In this document: piece by piece, positions 17,650 to 25,275 of the stretch | Layout of the letters: each line of letters begins with the position of its first letter | How positions within the stretch are numbered: position 1 is the first letter of the stretch | DNA from: Prevotella sp. | GTDB lineage: Bacteria > Bacteroidota > Bacteroidia > Bacteroidales > Bacteroidaceae | NCBI GenBank assembly: GCA_016901395.1 | Contig: JAEAMQ010000001.1 | Span: 1-55,173 of the forward strand | Direction of reading: 5' to 3' | DNA: 55,173 nucleotides | Program-made: the position numbers and the translations under genes | The notes under the pieces: generated by a model | What the model saw: the letters and a program-made list of their open reading frames with translations, nothing else | What the model was told of the DNA's origin: nothing | The model's database searches: none

Positions 17650-19422
17650 TTATTCGGCCGAGTAATCAGCCACTAACTCTCTGTAAACCTTATACATGCG
17701 TGTCTTGCTGATATATCCCTTGAGGTGGTTGTTGATGTCGACGACGGGCAAGGCCTCGGCGTTGGTCTTGTCAAAAGCCTCCATCACCTCCTCCATCGGC
17801 TCGTTGTCGTAGAGGATGGCGGGCACGGGTGTCATGAGTTGGTTGGCTTTGAACCGATGGTACAGTTCGGTACGGAACACGATGTGGCGTATCTTCGTGA
17901 TGTCGATGAGGCCCAACAGTCGGCCGCTCTCGTCGACCACGGGTATCAAACTGTCTGTGCTACTGGTGAGAACATTAATCAATTTGCCCATCGGCATGTT
18001 GGGCGGCACGGTCGTCATCTCCTTCTCGATGACCGAATCCATGCTCATCAGGGTGAGCACACTGCGGTCGGTGTGGTGGGTGAGGAGCTTGCCCTCGCGC
18101 GCCAGACGCATGGCGTAGATGCTGTGGGGCTCGAAAATGCTGATGACCATGACGCTCACCACCGACACAATAATCAGCGGGACAAAGAGGGCGTAGCCTC
18201 CCGTGATTTCGGCAATCAGGAAGATGCCGGTCAGCGGGGCATGCATCACACCCGCCATTACGCCCGCCATGCCCAGGAGGGTGAAGTTTTTCTCAGGCAG
18301 ATAGTTGCCAAACTTCTCGATGTTCCACACGCGGGCAAAGAGAAATCCGGCGAAACCGCCCACAAACAGCGACGGCGCGAACGTTCCACCGCATCCTCCG
18401 GCACCATTGGTCGACGACGTGGCGATGATTTTGGTGAGCATGACGAGGGCGAGATAGACCACCAGCAACTCCGAATGGCCATAAAACAGCGATCCGTTCA
18501 TCACCTGACTCCAGTCGGCTTCGGTCTGCCCGTTGATGAAGATGGCCAAGGAATTGTAGCCCTCGCCATAGAGCGACGGGAAGAGGAAGATGAGCGAACT
18601 CAAGAGCAGTCCGCCCATGAAGAGTTTCTGGTAAGGGTGTTCCTTCATCCGGGCGAAGCGGTCTTCGCAAAACGTCATGGTGCGCATGAAGTAGAGGCTC
18701 ACCACACCACAGAACACGCCGAGCAGGATGGTTGCCGGTATGCGGTTTACATCCCATGCACTGTCCAGGTGGAAGGTGAAGAGAGAGGCTGTTCCGGTGA
18801 AGATATAGGAGAAGATGTCGGCGGTGATGCTGGCAATGAGGATGGGCACGAGCGAGGCCATCGTCATGTCGATCATCAGCACTTCGAGCGTGAACACGAG
18901 TCCGGCGATGGGGGCCTTGAAGATGCCGGAGATGGCAGCGGCGGCTCCACAGCCCACGAGCAGCATCACCGTGCGCTTGTTCATGCGGAAGATTTGCCCA
19001 AGGTTGGAGCCGATGGCGGCACCCGTGAGCACAATGGGGGCCTCGGCTCCAACCGACCCTCCGAAGCCGATGGTGATGGCGGAGGCCAGCACCGACGACC
19101 AGGTGTTGTGGCGTTTGATCTGTGAATTCTTGGTCGAGATGGCATAGAGCACGCGCGTAATGCCGTGGGAGATATTGTCTCGCACTACATATTTAATAAA
19201 GAGCGACGTGAGATAGATGCCGATGACGGGGAAAACGAGGTAGAGCCAGTTGGCGGTGTTGGTGAGAAAGTCTTCGGTAAGCAGACGTTGTATCAGACGG
19301 ATCAAACTATGGAGGACATATCCGGCCACTGCCGCGAGGATGCCAATGATGAACGCCAGCACGTAGGTCATCTGGCGGTCGGTCAGGTTTTTATCTTTCC
19401 AAGCTATAATCTGCGCAATCAC
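17650..19422 (-). CDS. ClC-type chloride channel with two CBS domains
   Basis: This 590-residue protein has a ClC membrane core (~1-430) and two C-terminal CBS domains (~450-585; first EKEMTTVPPNMPMGKL, second ANQLMTPVPAILYDNEP). Signature segments are visible: GGSVGAEAPIVLTG with the gating Glu, GIFKAPIAGLVFTLEVL, GAGGCGGTFAPSLFVGG and AEITGGYALF with the conserved Tyr. At the position of the E. coli internal proton glutamate (E203) this protein has Val (FTLEV), as in animal channel-type ClCs, so it may be a channel rather than a proton exchanger. The usual GxEGP motif reads GAEAP. CBS domains normally bind adenine nucleotides and regulate gating. It is followed downstream by the regulatory-domain gene (91 bp gap). 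Confidence 0.92.
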   Translation of the reverse strand: MIAQIIAWKDKNLTDRQMTYVLAFIIGILAAVAGYVLHSLIRLIQRLLTEDFLTNTANWLYLVFPVIGIYLTSLFIKYVVRDNISHGITRVLYAISTKNSQIKRHNTWSSVLASAITIGFGGSVGAEAPIVLTGAAIGSNLGQIFRMNKRTVMLLVGCGAAAAISGIFKAPIAGLVFTLEVLMIDMTMASLVPILIASITADIFSYIFTGTASLFTFHLDSAWDVNRIPATILLGVFCGVVSLYFMRTMTFCEDRFARMKEHPYQKLFMGGLLLSSLIFLFPSLYGEGYNSLAIFINGQTEADWSQVMNGSLFYGHSELLVVYLALVMLTKIIATSSTNGAGGCGGTFAPSLFVGGFAGFLFARVWNIEKFGNYLPEKNFTLLGMAGVMAGVMHAPLTGIFLIAEITGGYALFVPLIIVSVVSVMVISIFEPHSIYAMRLAREGKLLTHHTDRSVLTLMSMDSVIEKEMTTVPPNMPMGKLINVLTSSTDSLIPVVDESGRLLGLIDITKIRHIVFRTELYHRFKANQLMTPVPAILYDNEPMEEVMEAFDKTNAEALPVVDINNHLKGYISKTRMYKVYRELVADYSAE

Positions 19423-19579
19423 TTTCTAACTTAATTTATCAAAAACGACTCTACATTTCTCTTGTAGACAGAAACTTCCGGGGTGTGGAAAGGGGACTCG
19501 ACCCGCAGGGCGGGACACTCGTGGCAACGGCGGGAACACGCGTTCCGGCTCCGCGCCCGGTGGCTCTAAGCGGCGAGAC

Positions 19580-20149
19580 TCAGGGGCGGATGATGGTCAC
19601 TTCACCCGTGGGACCAAGCTTGATGATGGAACTTGGCGTGTGGGGCTTGTGCTCATTGCGGCGCGTCCAGCACACATAGTCCACGCTCTGGAGCAATTCC
19701 TCGGAGATGTCGCGGTAGTTTTGTGCGGCAGGCTCGCCACTGATGTTGGCGCTGGTGCTCACGAGCGCCTTCTGGAAACGATAACACAGCTCCTTGGAGA
19801 ACGCCTCGTTGGTGATGCGCAGGGCGATGCTCCCGTCTTCGGCGATGAGGTTGGGCGCAAGGTTCACGGCCCCGTCGAGAATCACGGTGGTGGGCTTCAC
19901 GGCAGCGTCGATGAGTTCCCACGCCACCTGCGGCACGTTGCGCACATAGCGCTGCAGCCGCGCGTCGGAGTCGACGAGGCAGATGAGCGCCTTGGAGTCG
20001 TCCCTGCGCTTGATAGCATACACTTTGGCCACGGCCTCTGCATTGGTCGCGTCACAACCGATACCCCACACGGTGTCAGTGGGATACAATATCACGCCGC
20101 CCTCTTTCAGCACCTTGACGGCATTCTTGATGTCTTCTTCTTGTGTCAT
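19580..20149 (-). CDS. L-threonylcarbamoyladenylate synthase (YrdC/Sua5)
   Basis: The 189-residue protein is a single YrdC domain. It has GGVILYPTDTVWGIGCDA, the KRRDDSKALICLV nucleotide-binding basic segment, and SIALRITNEAF and ALVSTSANISGEPAA, all hallmark motifs. The enzyme makes threonylcarbamoyl-AMP from threonine, bicarbonate and ATP, the first step of t6A modification of ANN-decoding tRNAs. The length matches a YrdC-type protein without the Sua5 C-terminal domain. It has its own full promoter (20168-20199) and a leader of only about 10-15 nt. Very likely essential. Confidence 0.93.
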   Translation of the reverse strand: MTQEEDIKNAVKVLKEGGVILYPTDTVWGIGCDATNAEAVAKVYAIKRRDDSKALICLVDSDARLQRYVRNVPQVAWELIDAAVKPTTVILDGAVNLAPNLIAEDGSIALRITNEAFSKELCYRFQKALVSTSANISGEPAAQNYRDISEELLQSVDYVCWTRRNEHKPHTPSSIIKLGPTGEVTIIRP

Positions 20150-20167
20150 CTTTTATACAAATCTACG

Positions 20168-20199
20168 CAAAGATAATCATTCTTTATAAACCGCCCAAA
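20168..20199 (-). promoter_or_regulatory. Promoter of the YrdC gene
   Basis: On the minus strand: TTTG (20196-20199), 20 bp, TATCTTTG (20168-20175). Both boxes match the Bacteroidetes consensus perfectly. The rest of the 374-bp gap up to the glucokinase gene has a second -7 box on the other strand (20413) and nothing else notable. Confidence 0.78.
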
Positions 20200-20412
20200 T
20201 GTTTCCCAGAGTTTTTGCGGCATGAATTGCGCAACGCATTGCCCTCGGTGGTCCGACGGGCTGCATCCGATTGGGGCAGAGGCGGATGCCGAAGACGGCG
20301 AATGTTGATTTTATCGGCCGTTGCTACTGATTTAAATCAAATTTTCCAAGGGCCAAGAGAAGATTGTTTTTGAATTTAAATAATTTTATCGATGATATTT
20401 CAAATGTTTTGT

Positions 20413-20420
20413 TAACTTTG
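20413..20420 (+). promoter_or_regulatory. -7 box of the glucokinase gene
   Basis: TAACTTTG matches TAnnTTTG, 103 bp before the ATG at 20524. No good TTTG at the expected distance, so the site is probable rather than certain. The leader of about 95 nt is GC-rich but shows no obvious riboswitch. Confidence 0.5.
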
Positions 20421-20523
20421 CAGGGCAGTGGATGCAGGGCATGGGGCGTAAGGCCGCTTCTGGTTTACCCGGCAGCGCATTCGGACAGAAGGAAGGAATA
20501 TTACTAACTTAAAATTATAAGAA

Positions 20524-21498
20524 ATGAACGAACAGGACTTGAAGCCCTATGTGATAGGACTTGATCTCGGCGGAACAAACTCCGTCTTCGGCATTGTAGA
20601 CAGTCGTGGAGACATCAAGGCAACCACGGCCATCAAGACTCAGGCCTACGATGAGGTAGAGGATTATGTGAAGGCATCGGTAGATGCACTGAGCATCATC
20701 ATCGACCAGGTGGGGGGCATTGAGAAAATCAAAGGTATGGGTATCGGTGCGCCCAACGGCAACTTCTACAGCGGCACCATCGAGTTTGCACCCAACATCT
20801 CATGGGGACACAACGGCATCGTGCCTCTGGCCGACATGTTCTCCAAGGCTCTCGGCATTCCCGTGGGACTGACCAACGATGCCAACGCTGCTGCCATCGG
20901 TGAGATGACCTACGGTGTGGCACGCGGCATGAAGAACTTCATCGTCATCACTCTCGGCACGGGCGTAGGCTCGGGCATCGTGGTCGACGGTAAGGTGGTC
21001 TACGGATGCGACGGATTTGCCGGTGAGCTGGGCCATGTGACGATGTTCCGCGAGAACGGACGCTCGTGCGGATGCGGTCGTTTCGGCTGTCTGGAGGCCT
21101 ACTGCTCGGCAACGGGTGTGGCCCGCACCGCCCGCGAACTGCTTGCTTCTTCTGACGAGCCTTCGCTGCTGCGCGAGCTTGAGCCGGAGAAAATCACGTC
21201 GCTGGAGGTGAGCATCGCCGCCGGAAAGGGTGACGCGCTGGCCAAGCATATCTTCGATTTCACCGGTGAACTGCTGGGTGAGGCCTGCGCCAACTTCGCC
21301 GCCTTCTCCTCTCCCGAGGCATTCATCTTCTTCGGTGGACTGACCAAGGCCGGCAACCTCATCATGGATCCCATCAAGGCGGGCTATGACAAGCACGTGA
21401 TGCAGATCTTCAAGGGCAAGGCCAAATTCCTCGTGAGCGGTCTCGACGGCAGCTCTGCCGCCGTGCTCGGTGCCTCTGCCGTGGGTTGGGATTTGTAA
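20524..21498 (+). CDS. ROK family glucokinase
   Basis: This 324-residue sugar kinase has the ATP-binding DLGGTNSVFGIVD, the second phosphate motif ITLGTGVGSGIVVDG, and the ROK zinc/sugar signature GELGHVTM followed by CGCGRFGCLEAYCS, in which His and three Cys bind zinc. Length is typical for bacterial ROK glucokinases, which phosphorylate glucose with ATP in the cytoplasm. No DNA-binding domain is fused, so it is an enzyme rather than a NagC-type repressor. It stands alone; the gene is followed by 2 kb of repeats. It could also accept mannose or other hexoses. Confidence 0.9.
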   Translation: MNEQDLKPYVIGLDLGGTNSVFGIVDSRGDIKATTAIKTQAYDEVEDYVKASVDALSIIIDQVGGIEKIKGMGIGAPNGNFYSGTIEFAPNISWGHNGIVPLADMFSKALGIPVGLTNDANAAAIGEMTYGVARGMKNFIVITLGTGVGSGIVVDGKVVYGCDGFAGELGHVTMFRENGRSCGCGRFGCLEAYCSATGVARTARELLASSDEPSLLRELEPEKITSLEVSIAAGKGDALAKHIFDFTGELLGEACANFAAFSSPEAFIFFGGLTKAGNLIMDPIKAGYDKHVMQIFKGKAKFLVSGLDGSSAAVLGASAVGWDL

Positions 21499-21617
21499 TA
21501 CCCGTGGTGCGTCTCGCATCAGTAGGATTATCAGAAATGGTGTTCCGCTGGTGCGTCTCGCATCAGTAGAATTGGGGATATTGGTCACCCGATTTTACTT
21601 TATATTTTGGGGCTTTT

Positions 21618-21727
21618 GCGATTCGATAGTTATCGTCTTGCGATTCGATAGTTATCGTCTCGCGATTAGGTACTAATCGTCATGCGATTCGATAGTTATC
21701 GCGTGACGATTTGGTATTAACAGCTTC
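21618..21727. repeat. 22-bp palindromic repeat, five units
   Basis: Units start at 21618, 21640, 21662, 21684 and 21706, each 22 bp with the core GCGATTCGATAGTTATCG or GCGATTAGGTACTAATCG; the fifth is degenerate. Same family as 7712-7799 and 36437-36480. Confidence 0.88.
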
Positions 21728-21760
21728 TCCCCCTTGCTCCTCCCCCGTAGGGAGGGGAGG

Positions 21761-22225
21761 ATAATGCCAGTTGGATGTGGCTATCGCATACGAAAACCGT
21801 GTGCTATGTAGGGGCATGCCCCGTGCATGCCCGCCTCAAAACAAGTATCATTTTTCATCATAAAATCATCCCCAAAACATATCACTCCCCTCCCTTTCGG
21901 GGGAGGGGCAACGGGGAGAGGCTGTTATCTTTTTCACACACAGAGGCACAGAGTTATAGGAGACAAACTGCGTTTTAAACAGAGGTTTTTTAGAGTTCGC
22001 AGAGTGCAGTGTGCCAAGGCAAACTTTCTTTATACCACAAAAGAATATAATGCCAGTTGGATGTGGCTATCGCATACGAAAATCGTGTGCTCTGTAGGGG
22101 CATGCCCCGTGCATGCCCGCCTCAAAACAATTATCATTTGTCATCATAAAATCATCCCCCAAACATATCACTCCCCTCCCTTTCGGGGAGGGGCAAGGGG
22201 GAGAGGCTGTTATTTTTTTGCCATC
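21761..22225. repeat. Direct repeat pair of ~170 bp
   Basis: The stretch from ATAATGCCAGTTGGATGTGG to GGGAGAGGCTGTTAT occurs at about 21761-21931 and again at about 22049-22214 with ~95% identity by eye. Each copy contains a GGGGCATGCCCC palindrome and ends in the CTCCCCTCCCTTTCGGGG hairpin element. A partial inverted copy of the GGGGCATGCCCC part sits at ~22228-22262. No credible gene. Confidence 0.8.
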
Positions 22226-22300
22226 CGGCGGTGCGGGCATGCACGGGGCATGCCCCTACAAAGCTGTTTGCCATACGGAGTACCATTTAGTATAGACATT

Positions 22301-23240
22301 TGCCTGTGGCTTTGGCCATCTCCGATGGCCCAAAGACATCTGTTTTTTCAAATAGTTGTTTTGTGAGTTTTGTGTCTTCTGTGGATAAAACAGGTTGTCC
22401 ACAAAAGACACAAAACTCTCTAAAGATTTTATTCTGATATTTCTGATTTCACAAAATCTCGCTCCGCAAGGTCAAAATTCACCGACTAATGCCTGAAAAT
22501 AAGATGAGCGGATGTTTTATGATATCGTGAAAATCGGTATCTGGAAAACGATGTCTTGTTACATTTGTCTGTGGCTTTGGACATCTCTGATGGGCCCAAG
22601 ACATCTGTTTTTTCAAATAGTTGTTTTGTGATTTTAGTGTCTTCTGTGGATAAAAAAGGTTGTCCACAAAAGACACAAAAATCTCTAAAGATTTTATTCT
22701 GATGTTTTGATTTCACAAAATCTCGCTCCGCAAGGTCAAAATTCACCGACTAATGCCTGAAAATAAGATGAGCGGATGTTTTATGATATCGTGAAAATCG
22801 GTATCTACAAAACGATGTCTTGTCGCATTTGTCTGTGGCTTTGGCCATCTCTGATGGGCCCAAAGACATCTGTTTTTTCAAATAGTTGTTTTGTGATTTT
22901 AGTGTCTTCTGTGGATAAAAAAGGTTGTCCACAAAAGACACAAAACTCTCTAAAGATTTTATTCTGATGTTTTGATTTCACAAAATCTCGCTCCGCAAGG
23001 TCAAAATTCACCGACTAATGCCTGAAAATAAGATGAGCGGATGTGTTATGATATCGTGAAAATCGGTATATGCAAAACGATGTCTTGTCGCATTTGTCTG
23101 TGGCTTTGGACATCTCCGATGGCCCCAAGACATCTTTTCTTCAAATGAATGTTTGTGAATTTAGTGTCTTCTGTGGATACAATATGAGTTTTCCACTAAA
23201 TCCACTAAATTCTCAAAGAAATAGTACTGCGTTAGTTTGT
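22301..23240. repeat. 265-bp tandem repeat, about 3.5 copies
   Basis: Units begin at 22301, 22566, 22830 and 23095 with TGTCTGTGGCTTTGG (TGCC in the first), giving periods of 265, 264 and 265 bp; the last copy diverges after ~23170. Each unit includes a hairpin GTGTCTTCTGTGGATA ... TCCACAAAAGACAC, the block CTCGCTCCGCAAGG, and CACCGACTAATGCCTG. Reading frames of 60-86 codons in it repeat the same peptide and are unlikely to be real. 23240-23504 holds a final related hairpin (~23260-23300) and is otherwise empty. Confidence 0.9.
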
Positions 23241-23504
23241 TTGTGAAATTTGTGTCTTTAGTGGACGATGACAACCTTCAATCCACTAAAGACACAAAAG
23301 GCACTAAGACCTAATGACTGCTCTATTTTATTCAATGGTCATAGCATCGCCATCATAGAAGAAATAATATATGGTGGAGAAAAAATATGCCTTTTATGTA
23401 GTTCTGTCTAAAAAAACCACCGCGCAGCCACGTGTCTTTATGTCTAATAAATACACGGAAAACAAATCTTCTTTTTGTCTTTGTATTAAATAAAAAAGGT
23501 ATAC

Positions 23505-23521
23505 CATCCGTCAAGCGGATG
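23505..23521 (-). terminator. Short terminator after fmt
   Basis: On the minus strand CATCCG-5 nt-CGGATG is followed after 7 nt by TTTTTTATTT. It lies 50 bp past the fmt stop codon. The stem is short, so confidence is moderate. Confidence 0.5.
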
Positions 23522-23570
23522 ATACACCTCATCGTTTTCTGTCATGGACAGCGCTGCACAGCACCGGCAT

Positions 23571-24551
23571 CTACGATTTCATCATAGCCTCATCGAGGTT
23601 TTTGTTGCCATTGAGGAAGTCGCGGGCGGGCATGCGTTTCTTGCCGGAGAGCTGGAGGTCGGTGATTTCGAGCCACTCGTCGGCGCAGGCTACAAAGAGC
23701 CGGGGCTTCTCCGTGGAGATGGTGCCGGGTGTGATGTCGGGGCAGGAGCGGCCGGTTTTCGCTGTCTTGAAAATCTTAACCGTCTGCTCCTGACCGTTGT
23801 GCTCCATCGCCGTCCATGCCGCAGGATAGGGCGACAGGCCGCGCACGAAGTCGTAAATCTGTTTCGCCGGACGCTCCCAACTGATCTGACAAGTCTCCTT
23901 GAAAATCTTTGGGGCAGGATGAAGCTCCACGTCGGAGGCGTGGATGTCGCTCTGCGCCGTCGAGGGAATATGTCCATCGGAGTCGAGCACGAGCTGGAGC
24001 GTCTCGGTGGCAATGTCGGCACCAAGGCGCATCAGTCCGTCGTAGACATACTCCACGTCGGCCTCGTCGGGGATGGGGAAGCGCTTCTGCAGGATGATGC
24101 GACCTGTGTCGATGTCCTGATCGAGGAAGAAGGTGGTGACGCCGGTCTCGATTTCACCGTTGATGATGGCCCAGTTGATGGGTGCCGCACCACGATACTG
24201 GGGCAGCAGGGCAGCGTGGACGTTGAAAGTTCCGAAGCGGGGCATGGACCACACCACCTCGGGCAGCATGCGAAACGCCACCACCACCTGGATGTCGGCC
24301 TTGTATGCAGCGAGTTGTTCGACAAAATCAGGATCTTTCATCTTCACGGGCTGCAGCACGGGAATGTTGTGTTCGAGTGCAAAAGTCTTCACCGCGGAGG
24401 GTTGAAGGACGTTCTGATGACGGCCCACGGGTTTGTCGGGCTGTGTCACCACAGCCACCACTTGATAGCCTTCGTCTATCAATCGGCTGAGGGTGCCCAC
24501 TGCAAACTCGGGGGTACCCATGAATATGACTTTTAAATCTTTCTTTTCCAT
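23571..24551 (-). CDS. fmt: Methionyl-tRNA formyltransferase
   Basis: The 326-residue enzyme starts MEKKDLKVIFMGTPEFAV, the classic Fmt opening. The folate-site motif HAALLPQYRGAAPINW with the preceding FNV supplies the catalytic Asn and His, and the family Asp lies in TTFFLDQDIDTG. The C-terminal OB-like domain (~205-315) is present (FVRGLSPYPAAWT). Fmt formylates Met on initiator tRNA using 10-formyl-tetrahydrofolate. In many genomes it neighbours def; here it is alone, with simple-repeat DNA upstream (24552-24841). Confidence 0.95.
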   Translation of the reverse strand: MEKKDLKVIFMGTPEFAVGTLSRLIDEGYQVVAVVTQPDKPVGRHQNVLQPSAVKTFALEHNIPVLQPVKMKDPDFVEQLAAYKADIQVVVAFRMLPEVVWSMPRFGTFNVHAALLPQYRGAAPINWAIINGEIETGVTTFFLDQDIDTGRIILQKRFPIPDEADVEYVYDGLMRLGADIATETLQLVLDSDGHIPSTAQSDIHASDVELHPAPKIFKETCQISWERPAKQIYDFVRGLSPYPAAWTAMEHNGQEQTVKIFKTAKTGRSCPDITPGTISTEKPRLFVACADEWLEITDLQLSGKKRMPARDFLNGNKNLDEAMMKS

Positions 24552-24559
24552 GATGATGT

Positions 24560-24720
24560 GGTGAGAGGGGAAGTTAAGAAGTTAAGGAGTTAAGAAGTTA
24601 AGACAAATGTCTGGGAGATGGGGAGATAAGAAGTTAGGAAGTTAAGGAGTTAAGGAGTTAAGAAGTTAAGACAAATGTCTGGGAGATGGGGAGATAGGGC
24701 GTTTAGACAAATCTTTGACA
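24560..24720. repeat. GTTAAGAA simple repeats with duplicated 30-bp block
   Basis: Runs of GTTAAGAA/GTTAAGGA octamers occur with the block GTTAAGACAAATGTCTGGGA followed by GATGGGGAGA repeated at ~24595 and ~24664. ACAAATGTCTGG can form a short stem. A close relative of the whole pattern is found at 46040-46092 in the trp operon. The rest of the gap to 24841 has no gene. Confidence 0.75.
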
Positions 24721-24841
24721 ATTAATTTAAAGAGATGAGGAGGTAAGAATTATCCCCGATACCTGTTTGCATGATGTTGTTGCAACCATCGGTGTAATGT
24801 CTTAACTCCCCATCTCCTTCACTCCTCAGCTCCTCAAAGAA

Positions 24842-25273
24842 TCAGAACTGCCACCAGTGTTTCTTCCTGGGGGTGTCGTCTTCGTGGGTATGCCCCATGC
24901 TCTCACGCAGAATGTCGGCATAGGAGCGTTGCTCATGAATGATTCGATAAATCTCTCCCCAATCGGGCAATCCGCCGATTCCACGGTCATCGATGAAGTA
25001 ATCGGCTTTTAATTTGCGGCTGAAATGATTGTTCTTATTTTCTTCTTCTTCCGGATAGTCACGGTTGATGGCCCAGAAATCCACACCCCGCTCATGACAC
25101 CAGTCTATGGCATCCTGCAGGAGCTTGCCCTCGCGGACAGTCCACAGGATGAGCCGGTGCTGGTCTTTGATGAGCATTCGAAGAGTTTCTGTTGCAAACG
25201 GGAGCTCTTCGCCGATTTCGGGATAACGATGTTCCACGACTGTTCCGTCAAAGTCTACTGCGATTGTTGCCAT
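24842..25273 (-). CDS. HAD-superfamily hydrolase-like protein (BT0820 type)
   Basis: This small 143-residue protein begins MATIAVDFDGTVVE, HAD motif I with Asp7 and Asp9. LILWTVREGK is motif II (Thr), and KADYFIDDRGIGG holds the acidic motif IV. There is no cap domain. A structure of the Bacteroides thetaiotaomicron relative BT0820 is known, but its substrate is not. The gene starts just 2 bp after the stop of the tyrosine-kinase gene, so the two are almost surely co-transcribed and perhaps translationally coupled. A role in exopolysaccharide metabolism is suggested by that context only. Confidence 0.82.
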   Translation of the reverse strand: MATIAVDFDGTVVEHRYPEIGEELPFATETLRMLIKDQHRLILWTVREGKLLQDAIDWCHERGVDFWAINRDYPEEEENKNNHFSRKLKADYFIDDRGIGGLPDWGEIYRIIHEQRSYADILRESMGHTHEDDTPRKKHWWQF

Positions 25274-25275
25274 GC

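Noticed and set aside
22301..23240. Insertion sequence or integron cassette array
   Set aside because: The 265-bp units carry no transposase, integrase or recognisable attC ends and no reading frame that differs between units.
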